Origin: Flavimobilis marinus
GTDB taxonomy: Bacteria; Actinomycetota; Actinomycetes; Actinomycetales; Cellulomonadaceae
NCBI RefSeq assembly: GCF_900113055.1
Contig: NZ_FONZ01000001.1
Coordinates: 186,001 to 250,000 of the forward strand
Direction of reading: 5' to 3'
DNA: 64,000 nucleotides
Shown: piece after piece, positions 30,446-39,044 of the stretch
Numbering within the stretch: the stretch's first letter is position 1
Layout of the letters: each line of letters starts with the position of its first letter
Notes under the pieces: model-generated
The model's input: only the letters and a program-made list of their open reading frames with translations
What the model was told of the DNA's origin: nothing
The model's database searches: none
Program-made: the position numbers and the translations under genes

Positions 30446-31876
30446 GTGGACCTGATGACCCTCGGACGACGGGTCCGGCACTTCCGCACGGCGCGCGGCC
30501 TGACCCTCGACGACCTGTCCGCCGCGACCGGCACCGCCCCCAGCCAGCTGTCGCTGATCGAGAACGGCAAGCGCGAGCCGCGCATCTCGCTGCTCGGCGC
30601 GATCGCGACCGCGCTCGACGTCGCCGTCAACGACCTGCTGTCCGAGGAGCCGCCATCGCGACGCGCCGCCCTGGAGATCGAGCTCGACCGAGCCCAGCGC
30701 TCCGCCCACTTCACCAAGCTCGGCCTCCCGCAGGTCAAGGCCAGCCAGAAGCTGCCGCAGCCCGTGCTCGAGAACCTCGTCGGGCTGCACCGTGAGCTCG
30801 CCCGGCGCGCCCGGGAGGCCATCGCCACGCCCGAGGAGGCGCGGCGCGCCAACACCCAGCTCCGGCTAGCCATGCAGGCCCGCAACAACTACCTGCCCGA
30901 GATCGAGGCGCTCGGCGAGGAGATGGCGCGCAAGGCCGGCTACACCGTCGGCGCGCTGACCCACCACACGGTCGCGCGGATGGCCGAGCAGCTCGGCTTC
31001 ACGCTCCTGCACGTCGACGACCTCCCGCACTCGACCCGGACCGTCACCGACCTCGCCCACGGCCGGATCTATCTCCCGCCCGCCTCGATCCCCGGCGGGC
31101 ACGGCCTGCGGTCCCTCGCGCTGCAGGCGATCGGGCACCGCGTCCTCGAGCACACCCGCCCGACGTCGTACGCTGACTTCCTGCGCCAGCGCCTCGAGAT
31201 CAACTACTTCGCCGCGGCGTGCCTGATCCCGCGCAGCGCGGCCGTCGGCTGGCTCGAGGCCCGCAAGAAGGAGAAGGACCTCGCGGTCGAGGACTTCCGG
31301 GACGCGTTCGGCGTGACCCACGAGGCCGCCGCCCAGCGGTTCACCAACCTGGCCACCGAGCACCTCGGCATCCGGGTGCACTTCATGCGCGTGGGCGACG
31401 ACGGCGCGCTGTACCGCGGGTACGAGAACGACGGGCTGACCTTCCCCGCGGACATCACCGGCGCGATCGAAGGCCAGTCCGTGTGCCGGCGGTGGGCGGC
31501 GCGCACCGCCTTCCTGCGTCGGGACCGGGCCACCGAGTTCTACCAGTACACCGACAACCCGGCCGGGACCTACTGGTGCTCGACGCAGACCGGTACGACG
31601 GCGTCGGGCGACTTCTCGATCAGCGTCGGGGTGCCGTTCGCCGACGTCAAGTGGTTCCGCGGGCGGGAGACCGACCGGCGCTTGACGTCGACCTGCCCCG
31701 ACGAGGCATGCTGCCACCGGCCGCCCAGCACGCTCGCCGAGCGGTGGGTCGGCGCCTCGTGGCCGAGCGCGCTGATGCACCAGCACGTGCTCTCCGCCCT
31801 GCCGGCCGGCAGGTTCCCCGGTGTGGACGACACCGAGGTCTACGAGTTCCTGGAGAAGCACGCGCCGCGCGCATGA
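30446..31876 (+). CDS. ramB: RamB/PrpR-like XRE regulator of carbon metabolism
   Basis: A 476-residue regulator with an N-terminal XRE helix-turn-helix ([38 protein letters not shown] region, residues about 6-45), a central IrrE/ImmA-like domain lacking an intact HExxH, and a C-terminal domain with conserved Cys ([20 protein letters not shown]). This is the plan of RamB and PrpR, which sense acyl-CoA and control acetate and propionate use. Control of the divergent pckG is inferred from the shared 111-bp promoter region. The GTG at 30446 has AGGAG upstream; an ATG three codons later is an alternative. Confidence 0.82.
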   Translation: MDLMTLGRRVRHFRTARGLTLDDLSAATGTAPSQLSLIENGKREPRISLLGAIATALDVAVNDLLSEEPPSRRAALEIELDRAQRSAHFTKLGLPQVKASQKLPQPVLENLVGLHRELARRAREAIATPEEARRANTQLRLAMQARNNYLPEIEALGEEMARKAGYTVGALTHHTVARMAEQLGFTLLHVDDLPHSTRTVTDLAHGRIYLPPASIPGGHGLRSLALQAIGHRVLEHTRPTSYADFLRQRLEINYFAAACLIPRSAAVGWLEARKKEKDLAVEDFRDAFGVTHEAAAQRFTNLATEHLGIRVHFMRVGDDGALYRGYENDGLTFPADITGAIEGQSVCRRWAARTAFLRRDRATEFYQYTDNPAGTYWCSTQTGTTASGDFSISVGVPFADVKWFRGRETDRRLTSTCPDEACCHRPPSTLAERWVGASWPSALMHQHVLSALPAGRFPGVDDTEVYEFLEKHAPRA

Positions 31877-31978
31877 GTCCGGGCCGCCGGGCCGCGGGGC
31901 CGGGCGGACCGAGCGGCGCCTCGCCCGGTCCGTCCCGAGCGCCCCGATATGGCCTGGCCCGGCGACGTCGTCGGCCAC

Positions 31979-31984
31979 TAGCAT
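31979..31984 (+). promoter_or_regulatory. -10 hexamer before lipoprotein gene
   Basis: TAGCAT ends seven bases before an in-frame GTG at 31992, which would give a leaderless, 15-residue-longer form of the lipoprotein. The ATG at 32037 with a G-rich Shine-Dalgarno would then be used on the same mRNA with a leader. Confidence 0.4.
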
Positions 31985-32036
31985 GTGGCTCGTGCGCCGC
32001 CTGGCGCGCATCGGCAGGGGTGCAGGGGGAAGCGGG

Positions 32037-32474
32037 ATGCTGCGCGCACAGACTCGGGCTGCGCGGACGGCCATGGTCGCCGTCACGGTGCTGGGCTCGC
32101 TCGCGCTCGGTGCCTGCCAGTCGGAGTCCGGCTGCGCGGGCCGGACGACGCCGGAGGAGACCCTCGCCGGGTTCCTGCGCGCCGCCGTCGGCAACGACGC
32201 CCCCCGAGCGCGCGGCTACGCCGACGTCACGTACGTCCTCGAGGACGAGACCGTGAGCGGGCTGTCCCAGGCGCTGTCCCAGGCGCTGTCCGGCGTCTCG
32301 GTGGACGCGCTCGAGCTCACCGCGGAGCAGCACGGCGAGCTCTTCTACTTCGCGGTCGCCGACGGTGAGGGCACCCCGGTGGGGACGTTCTCCGTCCGGC
32401 GCAGCGACCGCTGCCACGGCGTCCTGTGGGCGGACGTCTCGTCCCGCACGACCACGGTGACCCGCCCCCGCTAG
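32037..32474 (+). CDS. Putative lipoprotein, unknown function
   Basis: A 145-residue exported protein. The N-terminal MLRAQTRAARTAMVAVTV is followed by the lipobox LALGAC, with the lipidated Cys at residue 27. The mature part is short, has two further Cys residues that could form a disulfide (GCAG and RCHG), and shows the phrase TPEETLAGFLRAAVGND, suggestive of a small alpha/beta fold such as NTF2-like domains. No family assigned. The ATG at 32037 has GGGGGAAG upstream; a GTG at 31992 is possible if the mRNA is leaderless. It is followed by hairpin E1. Confidence 0.65.
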   Translation: MLRAQTRAARTAMVAVTVLGSLALGACQSESGCAGRTTPEETLAGFLRAAVGNDAPRARGYADVTYVLEDETVSGLSQALSQALSGVSVDALELTAEQHGELFYFAVADGEGTPVGTFSVRRSDRCHGVLWADVSSRTTTVTRPR

Positions 32475-32495
32475 CCGCCCGCCGCGCCCAGCCCC

Positions 32496-32546
32496 AAGTT
32501 GGGAGCACTTCTGCACGCCACCACCGTGCAGAAGTGCTTCGAAGTT
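32496..32546. repeat. Intergenic hairpin E1, upstream copy
   Basis: Left arm 32496-32517 and right arm 32525-32546 pair through a perfect 14-bp core (AGCACTTCTGCACG with its complement) plus weaker outer pairs, around CCACCAC. The 22-base left arm is repeated exactly at 33519-33540 on the other side of the DUF559-type gene. Confidence 0.8.
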
Positions 32547-32598
32547 CGGTCTGGTGCGTACATCCACAGGGGATGGTCGTGGAAGGGGGCCTCCGGCA

Positions 32599-32610
32599 GG
32601 GTGGGGGGGG
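32599..32610 (+). promoter_or_regulatory. G tract at start codon of DUF559-type gene
   Basis: GGGTGGGGGGGG, with the run of G running into the GTG start codon at 32610. It provides the only Shine-Dalgarno-like sequence. A G8 homopolymer here could vary in length and change translation initiation. Confidence 0.45.
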
Positions 32611-33518
32611 TGCGAGGGCCCGAGGATCCGCAGTGGCTACCTCCGCCTGCTCGGTCCCAGGTTCGCGTGTTCACCGTGCGACAGGCACTCGACGCCGGCG
32701 CCTCGCGGGGCCAGGTCGCTCGCCGGCTCGCGGACGGGACCTGGCGGCGGACCGTCGGGCGCGGGATCCGCCTGGCGGGCGACGAGCCTGACCCGCTCGT
32801 GCTCGTCGAGAGCGCCATGCTCACGTGGCCGGATGCGGTCGTGATCGGCCAGGCGGCGGCCGCGTTCCATCGAGCGCCGGTGCTGCTGCCGTCGGTCGTC
32901 GATGTCTGGCGTCCGCACGGCGGGGCTCGGACGATGCGGGGTTTGGTGCCGCACCGGTTCCAGCTCCCCGACGGCGCTCGTCGACCGACAAGTCTTTGGT
33001 CCGTGGCCCAGCCGGGCTTCGCGTTCGTGGACGCGCTGCGGCGGATGCCGATCGACGATGCGCGAGACCTGTTCGCCTGGCTGGTCACCCACCGGCATCT
33101 GAGTCGGGACGACCTTGCTCGCTGGATTCACGAGCTACGTGGTCAGCACGGGGCCTGTCAGCTCCGGCAGCTGTTGGCAGAGTCGGCCTCTGGGGCGCTG
33201 AGCGTTGCGGAGCGGCGCGAGCACCAGATGCTGCGGGCTGCGCGGATCCGGGGCTGGCGGGCCAATGTGGCTGTGCGCGACGAGCGGGGGATCATCGGCG
33301 TCGTCGACGTCCTCTTCGAGGCAGAGCGTGTGGTGATCGAGGTTGACGGTCGTCGTGCCCACGCCGACAGGTTCCAGGAGGACCGGACCCGGCAGAACCG
33401 CCTCGTCGTCGCGGGTTATCTGGTCCTACGGCACACCTGGACCGACCTGACACGGCGTGCTCCCACGCTCCTCGACGATCTGCGCCGAGTGCTCGCCGCG
33501 CGCCGCCCCCGCAGATAG
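32610..33518 (+). CDS. AbiEi-like N-terminus plus DUF559 nuclease-like domain
   Basis: A 302-residue protein. The N-terminal 40-50 residues (VFTVRQALDAGASRGQVARRLADGTW) are a winged-helix like that of AbiEi-type antitoxins. The C-terminal domain has the DUF559/Vsr-like PD-(D/E)xK pattern: GVVDVLFEAERVVIEVDG followed by RFQEDRTRQNRLVVAGYLVLR. Such proteins are common orphans in actinobacteria; whether they cut DNA is unknown. No AbiEii toxin gene is adjacent. The GTG at 32610 is preferred over 32499, which would translate hairpin E1. The gene is bracketed by two copies of hairpin E and two G tracts. Codon use looks slightly less GC-biased than in its neighbours. Confidence 0.75.
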   Translation: MRGPEDPQWLPPPARSQVRVFTVRQALDAGASRGQVARRLADGTWRRTVGRGIRLAGDEPDPLVLVESAMLTWPDAVVIGQAAAAFHRAPVLLPSVVDVWRPHGGARTMRGLVPHRFQLPDGARRPTSLWSVAQPGFAFVDALRRMPIDDARDLFAWLVTHRHLSRDDLARWIHELRGQHGACQLRQLLAESASGALSVAERREHQMLRAARIRGWRANVAVRDERGIIGVVDVLFEAERVVIEVDGRRAHADRFQEDRTRQNRLVVAGYLVLRHTWTDLTRRAPTLLDDLRRVLAARRPRR

Positions 33519-33567
33519 AAGTTGGGAGCACTTCTGCACGGAGATCGCGTGCAAAAGTGCTCCCAAC
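33519..33567. repeat. Intergenic hairpin E2, downstream copy
   Basis: Arms 33521-33540 and 33548-33567 are complementary over 20 bp except for one mismatch, with a 7-base loop. It begins at the stop codon of the DUF559-type gene and lies before the convergent glpK end, so it can serve as a bidirectional terminator. Confidence 0.8.
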
Positions 33568-33584
33568 CTGGACCCCGGCCCCCC

Positions 33585-33603
33585 GGGGGGGTGGGGGGGG
33601 CGG
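33585..33603 (+). repeat. G-rich tract after hairpin E2
   Basis: Runs of seven, eight (plus C) and three G residues separated by single bases follow CCCCCC at 33579-33584. The tract could form a G-quadruplex on the plus strand. Its core repeats the GGGTGGGGGGGG found at the other side of the DUF559-type gene. Confidence 0.5.
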
Positions 33604-33604
33604 G

Positions 33605-35122
33605 TCAGCTCACGTCGTCGTCGACCCAGTCGAGGGTCTTCGTGACGGCCTTCTTCCACAGGCGGTACTGGCGCTCGCGCTCGTCGGACTCCATCGACGG
33701 GCTCCACCGCTTGCCCTCCCGCCAGTTCGCGGTGACGTCCGCCTCGCCGTCCCAGAAGCCGACGGCGATGCCGGCCGCGTAGGCCGCGCCGAGCGCCGTG
33801 GTCTCGGCGACCTCCGGGCGGATGACGTCGACGTCGAGGATGTCCGCCTGGAACTGCATGAGCAGCTCGTTGGCGACCATCCCGCCGTCGACGCGCAGCT
33901 CGGTGAGGTCCACGCCCGAGTCCGCGTTCATCGCGTCCAGGACCTCGCGGGTCTGGAACGCCGTGGCCTCGAGCGCCGCGCGCGCGATGTGGTTCTTGTT
34001 GACGAACCGCGTGAGCCCGACGAGCGCGCCGCGGGCGTCGGAACGCCAGTGCGGGGCGAACAGCCCGGAGAACGCGGGCACGAAGTACGCGCCGCCGTTG
34101 TCCTCGACCTTGTTGGCGTAGTACTCGATGTCCGGGGCCTCCTCGAACAGCCCGAGGTTGTCGCGGAGCCACTGCACGAGCGAGCCCGTCACGGCGATCG
34201 AGCCCTCGAGCGCGTACACCTGTGGTGCGTCGCCGATCTTGTAGCAGACCGTCGTCAGCAGGCCGTTCTTGCTCGCGACCGGCTCGGTGCCGGTGTTCAG
34301 GAGCATGAAGTTGCCCGTGCCGTAGGTGTTCTTGGCCGAACCCTTCTCGAAGCACGCCTGGCCGAACGTCGCCGCCTGCTGGTCGCCGAGGATGCCAGCG
34401 ATCGGCACGTCGGGGACCATGCCGCGCTTGCGGCCGTGCCCGTAGACCTCGGACGACGAGCGGATCTCCGGGAGCATCGACATCGGGATGCGCATGTCTG
34501 CGGCGATGTCCTCGTTCCAGGTGAGCGTGTCGATGTTCATCAGCATGGTGCGGGAGGCGTTGGTGACGTCGGTGATGTGCACGCCGCCGTCGGTGCCGCC
34601 CGTCATGTTCCACAGCACCCAGGTGTCGGTGTTGCCGAACAGCAGGTCGCCGCGCTCGGCGGCCTCACGGGCGCCCTCGACGTTGTCGAGGATCCACGTC
34701 ACCTTGGGGCCGGAGAAGTAGGTCGCGAGCGGCAGGCCGACGCGGGACTTGTACTTCTCGAGGCCCTCGTCGCCCGCGAGCTCGTCGACGATCTTCTGGG
34801 TGCGGGTGTCCTGCCAGACGATCGCGTTGTAGACGGGCTTGCCGGTGGTCTTGTCCCACACGACGGCCGTCTCGCGCTGGTTGGTGATGCCGACGGCGGC
34901 AAGGTCGGCGTGCGTGAGGTTGCCGCGGGTGAGCGCGAGGCCGACAGCCTCGCGGACGTTGTTCCAGATCTGCTCCGGGTTGTGCTCGACCCACCCGGCG
35001 CGCGGGAAGATCTGGTCGTGCTCGAGCTGGCCCACCGAGTGGATGGTGCCCTCGTGCGTGAACACGATGGCGCGCGAGCTCGTGGTGCCCTGGTCGATCG
35101 CGAGGACGTACTTGGTGCTCAT
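33605..35122 (-). CDS. glpK: Glycerol kinase
   Basis: A 505-residue FGGY-family kinase that makes sn-glycerol 3-phosphate. The N-terminus has the phosphate-1 loop [23 protein letters not shown]-like [26 protein letters not shown] (quoted by its ends VYGHGRK and GILGDQQAA) and the signature [17 protein letters not shown] follow (quoted as GGMVANELL). AAGGAA precedes the ATG. It is the last gene of a glpD-glpF-glpK unit on the minus strand, 40 bp after glpF. Confidence 0.95.
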   Translation of the reverse strand: MSTKYVLAIDQGTTSSRAIVFTHEGTIHSVGQLEHDQIFPRAGWVEHNPEQIWNNVREAVGLALTRGNLTHADLAAVGITNQRETAVVWDKTTGKPVYNAIVWQDTRTQKIVDELAGDEGLEKYKSRVGLPLATYFSGPKVTWILDNVEGAREAAERGDLLFGNTDTWVLWNMTGGTDGGVHITDVTNASRTMLMNIDTLTWNEDIAADMRIPMSMLPEIRSSSEVYGHGRKRGMVPDVPIAGILGDQQAATFGQACFEKGSAKNTYGTGNFMLLNTGTEPVASKNGLLTTVCYKIGDAPQVYALEGSIAVTGSLVQWLRDNLGLFEEAPDIEYYANKVEDNGGAYFVPAFSGLFAPHWRSDARGALVGLTRFVNKNHIARAALEATAFQTREVLDAMNADSGVDLTELRVDGGMVANELLMQFQADILDVDVIRPEVAETTALGAAYAAGIAVGFWDGEADVTANWREGKRWSPSMESDERERQYRLWKKAVTKTLDWVDDDVS

Positions 35123-35162
35123 GTCAGTTCCTTGTCGTTGGTCTGGTCAACGGGGGCGGGCG

Positions 35163-35897
35163 TCAGGCGAGGGCGAGCGCCAGGAGGCCGGCGAGCGCGC
35201 CTCCGACGAGGGGGCCGACGACGGGCACCCACGCGTAACTCCAGTCGCTCGAGCCCTTGCCCTTGATGGGCAGCAGCGCGTGCACGATGCGCGGACCGAG
35301 GTCACGCGCCGGGTTGATGGCGTAACCGGTGGGCCCACCGAGGCTCAGGCCGATGCCGACGACGACGAGAGCCACCGCGAGCGGGCCGAGCTGGGTCGGG
35401 GTGTTGGCGAAGTTGAGGATGACGAAGACGAGCACGAACGTGCCGAGCACCTCGGTGAGCACGTTCCACAGCGGGGACCGGACCTCGGGCGCCGTGGCGA
35501 AGACGGCGAGCTTGGTGCCGGGGTCGGCGTCGAGGTCGAAGTGCTTCTTGTAGGCGAGGTACGCGAGGAGAGCGCCGAGCATGGCGCCGATCATCTCGCC
35601 GGCGAAGTAGACGAGCGTGTTGACGAGATTCACGTCGACGCCCTCGACGTACTGATCCTGCCCGTTGGCGATGATGCCGACCGTCACGGCCGGGTTGAGG
35701 TGGGCGCCCGACCTCCAGGCGGCCCACACACCGGCGAAGACGGCGAGGCCCCACCCGAAGGTGATGACGATCCAGCCGCCGTTGAATCCCTTGGTCTTCG
35801 GCAGGATGACGTTGGCGACCACGCCGGCGCCGAGGAGGATCAGGAGCGCTGTCCCGACGACCTCCGAGATGAATACCTGCCCGATGGTGACGTCCAT
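35163..35897 (-). CDS. glpF: Glycerol uptake facilitator (aquaglyceroporin)
   Basis: A 244-residue MIP-family channel. It has six transmembrane segments and the two half-helix motifs NPA at 68-70 and 195-197. The second is followed by Arg-Asp (NPARD), the glyceroporin form rather than the water-channel form. The ATG has GAGGGG upstream. It lies between glpD and glpK, all on the minus strand, and supplies glycerol for GlpK. Confidence 0.94.
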   Translation of the reverse strand: MDVTIGQVFISEVVGTALLILLGAGVVANVILPKTKGFNGGWIVITFGWGLAVFAGVWAAWRSGAHLNPAVTVGIIANGQDQYVEGVDVNLVNTLVYFAGEMIGAMLGALLAYLAYKKHFDLDADPGTKLAVFATAPEVRSPLWNVLTEVLGTFVLVFVILNFANTPTQLGPLAVALVVVGIGLSLGGPTGYAINPARDLGPRIVHALLPIKGKGSSDWSYAWVPVVGPLVGGALAGLLALALA

Positions 35898-35917
35898 TGG
35901 TTCCCCTCATTTCGCGT

Positions 35918-35963
35918 GCGGACGACGTCGTCCGCTCCTCCCCGGGGCACCCTTGCCCCGGGG
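35918..35963 (-). promoter_or_regulatory. Palindrome and hairpin between glpD and glpF
   Basis: The gap contains a perfect 18-bp palindrome (35918-35935, centre GAC/GTC) and a hairpin of two 10-bp arms, CCCCGGGGCA with TGCCCCGGGG (35940-35949 with 35954-35963), around CCCT. The hairpin may terminate or attenuate the glpD transcript before glpFK; the palindrome lies where a glpF promoter operator would be. Confidence 0.5.
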
Positions 35964-35992
35964 TCCAGCTGGTTGATCCCCTGATCGCGCCG

Positions 35993-37810
35993 TCAGGTCC
36001 CGACGGGACCCGCAGCCCCCTTCGTGTCCTTCGGCGATCCAGGCTTGTGCCCGCCGTCGGCCGAGGAGCCGAGCGGGACGAGTGGTGCGACGTCGTCGGC
36101 GGCGAGGCGTGCGACCTCGGCGGCGGCGTCGTCGGGTGCGGACTCCGCGGCGACCTCGGCGGCGGCGCGGGCCTCGTACGCGGCGACCTCGCGGGTGCGG
36201 GTCTCCTCGTCCCAGCCGAGGCCGTCGGCCACCAGGCGCGAGATCTCTTCGAGCGCGGCGAGCCCGCGGTCCGCGACCTCGTAGTTGAGGCGCGTGCGGT
36301 GCAGCATGACGTCCTCGAGGTGCAGCACGCCCTCGTGGCTGACGGCGTAGGCGACCTCGGCCCGCAGGTACGCCGAGGCGTGCTCGAGCGGGCGTGCGAG
36401 GGACTCGTCTGCCTCGCACAGCGCGACGATGTCGGTGATGAGCGACCCGTAGCGGTGCAGCAGGTGGTCGACCATCGCGGGCGACCAGCCGTACCGCGTC
36501 GCGTAGGTGCGGCTCCAGTTGCGCTGCACCTCGAGGTTGGTGGCACCGACGAGCGGCACCTTCGAGGTGATCGACGGGCGGCGCTTGGCGGCGTCGCCGA
36601 GCGCGAAGTCGACGGCGTCCTCGGCCATCACTCGGTACGTGGTCAGCTTGCCGCCCGCGATCACGGTGAGACCCGGCGTCGGGGAGGCGGTCGTGTGCTC
36701 GCGCGAGACCTTCGCGGAGCTCGTGCCCTCCTTGGTGCCCGGCTGCAGCAGCGGGCGCAGGCCGGCCCACGTGCCGATGATGTCGTCCTTGGTGAGCGGG
36801 TCTGCCAGCACCGCGTTGGCGTGGTCGAGCACGTACTCGATGTCGGCCGCCGTGGCGACGGGGTGCTGGAGCTGGTGCTCCCACGGGGTGTCGGTGGTGC
36901 CGATCACCCAGTAGCGGGACCAGGGGATCACGAACAGCACGGACTTCTCGGTCTGCAGGATCAGGCCGACCTCGCCGCGGATGCGCTCGCGGGGGACGAC
37001 GATGTGCACGCCCTTGGAGGCGAGCACCCGCAGGCCGCCCTCGTCGTCGGCGAGCGCCTCGGTCTCCTCGGTCCACACGCCCGTGGCGTTGATGACGTGG
37101 CGGGCGCGCACGCGCAGCTCCTCGCCGGACTCGAGGTCGCGGAGCACGGCACCGTCGACCCGGCCGCTCGCGTCCTTGGTGAGGTCCACGACCTGCGTGC
37201 GGCTCGCGGCGTGGGCGCCGTGCGAGGCCGCCGTGCGGATCAGGGTGGAGACGAGGCGCGCGTCGTCGACGCTCGCGTCCCAGTAGCGGACCGCGCCGAT
37301 CGCGGCGTCGTGGCGGAGGTCGGGGAACAGGCGCTCCATGCCGCTGCGCGTCACGTGCCTGTGCAGCGGGAGGGCGCGCTTGCCCGGCGCGATCGTCGCG
37401 AGCGTGTCGTACAGCGCGACGCCGGCGCCGACGTACCCGCGCTCCCACACCCGGTGCTCGAGGGGGTACAGGAAGGACACCGGACGCACGAGGTGGGGGG
37501 CGAGCTTCGTGATCAGGAGGTCGCGCTCGGTGAGGGCCTCGTGCACCAGGCGGAAGTCCAGCATCTGCAGGTAGCGCAGCCCGCCGTGCACGAGCTTGCT
37601 CGAGCGGCTCGAGGTCCCGGCTGCCCAGTCCTGGGCCTCGACGACGGCCGTCGTGAGCCCGCGGGTGACCGCGTCGAGCGCGATCCCGGCTCCGGTGACG
37701 CCGCCGCCGATCACGAGGACGTCGAGCGGGTCGCCCGTGGCGGACGCTCGCATCGCCTCCAGCGCATCGGTACGAGCCTGGGGGGTGAGGCGAGAGGTAG
37801 GGGCAGACAT
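35993..37810 (-). CDS. glpD: Aerobic glycerol-3-phosphate dehydrogenase
   Basis: A 605-residue FAD-dependent membrane-associated dehydrogenase that oxidises glycerol 3-phosphate to dihydroxyacetone phosphate. The Rossmann FAD motif LVIGGGVTGAGIALDA begins at residue 32, followed by SSKLVHGGLRYLQ, the family signature. About 60 residues at the C-terminus are Ala/Glu-rich, a high-GC extension without known role. The ATG at 37810 has GGAAGGA upstream, which decides it over a start 26 codons earlier. It is divergent from a SorC-type regulator. Confidence 0.95.
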   Translation of the reverse strand: MSAPTSRLTPQARTDALEAMRASATGDPLDVLVIGGGVTGAGIALDAVTRGLTTAVVEAQDWAAGTSSRSSKLVHGGLRYLQMLDFRLVHEALTERDLLITKLAPHLVRPVSFLYPLEHRVWERGYVGAGVALYDTLATIAPGKRALPLHRHVTRSGMERLFPDLRHDAAIGAVRYWDASVDDARLVSTLIRTAASHGAHAASRTQVVDLTKDASGRVDGAVLRDLESGEELRVRARHVINATGVWTEETEALADDEGGLRVLASKGVHIVVPRERIRGEVGLILQTEKSVLFVIPWSRYWVIGTTDTPWEHQLQHPVATAADIEYVLDHANAVLADPLTKDDIIGTWAGLRPLLQPGTKEGTSSAKVSREHTTASPTPGLTVIAGGKLTTYRVMAEDAVDFALGDAAKRRPSITSKVPLVGATNLEVQRNWSRTYATRYGWSPAMVDHLLHRYGSLITDIVALCEADESLARPLEHASAYLRAEVAYAVSHEGVLHLEDVMLHRTRLNYEVADRGLAALEEISRLVADGLGWDEETRTREVAAYEARAAAEVAAESAPDDAAAEVARLAADDVAPLVPLGSSADGGHKPGSPKDTKGAAGPVGT

Positions 37811-37835
37811 CGGTGGCGTCCTTCCTGGGCGGTGC

Positions 37836-37896
37836 TGACGTTGTGTAACGTCACACGTGCAGCACAGTCGCGCAACCGCAGTGCACATACGTGCAC
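37836..37896. promoter_or_regulatory. Putative glycerol-operon operators
   Basis: Two inverted repeats lie in the 144-bp glpD/SorC divergent region: TGACGTT-GTGT-AACGTCA (37836-37853) and GTGCAC-ATAC-GTGCAC (37881-37896). The first is near the likely glpD promoter, the second nearer the regulator. They are good candidates for binding by the divergent regulator. Confidence 0.5.
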
Positions 37897-37954
37897 GGGA
37901 ATGTCCTGACGGGTGGTGCGCGACCGCCCGTCACCGCGAGCCCCGGGAGCCACG

Positions 37955-38902
37955 ATGCCCACACGTGACCAGGACGTGCTGCGCGCTGCGTCCATGTACT
38001 ACCTGCAGGACATGAAGATGGAGACGATCGCCCGGCACCTGGAGACGTCGCGCTCGACGGTCTCGCGCATGATCAAGGAGGCGCGCGAGACCGGCCTGGT
38101 CGAGATCTCGCTGCGCCCGGCGCACACTCGTGCACCCGGTCTCGGCCAGCGGATCCGGGACACGTACGGCGTCGAGGCGTTCGTCGTCGCGGTCCCCGAC
38201 TCCCACTCGCAGCTGGACCGCCTGCACCAGGTGGCGCGCACCACGGCCCGCCTGGTGGGCACGTGGTTCGGGTCCGAGATGGTGCTCGCCGTCGCCTGGG
38301 GCACCACGCTGGCGACGATCGTGCCGTACCTGACGACCAAGGAGACCCGCGGCAGCGCCGTGGTCCAGCTCAACGGCGCCGCCAACACGCGCACGAGCGG
38401 CGTCGACTACGCGGGCGACCTGATGGCCGGGATCGGGCACGCGTTCGGCGCGCACGTGCACTACTTCCCGGTCCCGGCGTTCTTCGACTACGCGGGCACC
38501 AAGGAGGCCATGTGGCGAGAGCGGTCCGTGCAGCGCGTGGTCGAGCTGCAGCAGCGGGCGGACATCGCGCTGTTCTCCGTGGGAGCGCTGCGCGGCGAGC
38601 TCCCCAGCCACGTGTACTCGGCCGGCTACCTCGAGCCCGACGACGTCACGCGCCTGGACCGGGAGGGCGTCGTCGGCGACGTGTGCACGGTCTTCCTGCG
38701 GGAGGACGGCACCTACCGCGACATCGAAATCAACCAGCGGGCGACGGGGCCGTCCCCGGACCAGCTCCGGGCGATCCCGCGCCGGGTGTGCGCCGTGGCG
38801 GGCGACAACAAGGTGCTGCCCCTGCGTGCGGCGCTGCGGGCGGGCGCGATGACCCACCTGATCGTCGACGAGCTGACGGCCGCGCGGCTGCTCGAGCAGT
38901 GA
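37955..38902 (+). CDS. SorC family regulator, likely of glycerol genes
   Basis: A 315-residue SorC/DeoR-like regulator. The helix-turn-helix is at about residues 20-50 (MKMETIARHLETSRSTVSRMIKEAR region) and the C-terminal sugar-phosphate-binding domain of the SorC type has VLAVAWGTTLATIV, QLNGAANTRTSG and SVGALRGELPSHVYSAGYL. It is divergent from glpD over a 144-bp region with two inverted repeats. Control of glpD-glpF-glpK through glycerol 3-phosphate is inferred from position. The ATG at 37955 is chosen as first start after the operator region; a GTG at 37913 would overlap the operator zone. Confidence 0.85.
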   Translation: MPTRDQDVLRAASMYYLQDMKMETIARHLETSRSTVSRMIKEARETGLVEISLRPAHTRAPGLGQRIRDTYGVEAFVVAVPDSHSQLDRLHQVARTTARLVGTWFGSEMVLAVAWGTTLATIVPYLTTKETRGSAVVQLNGAANTRTSGVDYAGDLMAGIGHAFGAHVHYFPVPAFFDYAGTKEAMWRERSVQRVVELQQRADIALFSVGALRGELPSHVYSAGYLEPDDVTRLDREGVVGDVCTVFLREDGTYRDIEINQRATGPSPDQLRAIPRRVCAVAGDNKVLPLRAALRAGAMTHLIVDELTAARLLEQ

Positions 38903-39032
38903 CCGCAGCGCCGACCTGAGGGCCCGGCATTGTGCGTCCCCGAGGCGGTTCGCGCGCCGCGACACGCCGGTGAGATCCGCAGGAACTCGTCCGCTGGGCG
39001 GAAGGCGCCGCGCGCCGGACGGGGCGTTCGCG

Positions 39033-39038
39033 TAGATT
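39033..39038 (+). promoter_or_regulatory. -10 hexamer of leaderless argA-like gene
   Basis: TAGATT ends six bases before the GTG at 39045, predicting +1 on the start codon. It also supports this GTG as the true start. Confidence 0.5.
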
Positions 39039-39044
39039 TTTGGG

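Noticed and set aside
32499-32609. Extended N-terminus of the DUF559-type protein starting at 32499
   Set aside because: It would translate hairpin E1 and has no conserved residues; the winged helix begins after 32610.
32496-33540. The bracketed DUF559 gene as an insertion sequence
   Set aside because: No transposase motif and no terminal inverted repeats of the whole unit or clear target-site duplication are seen. The direct repeats are hairpin arms, so it is kept as a possible non-IS cassette.
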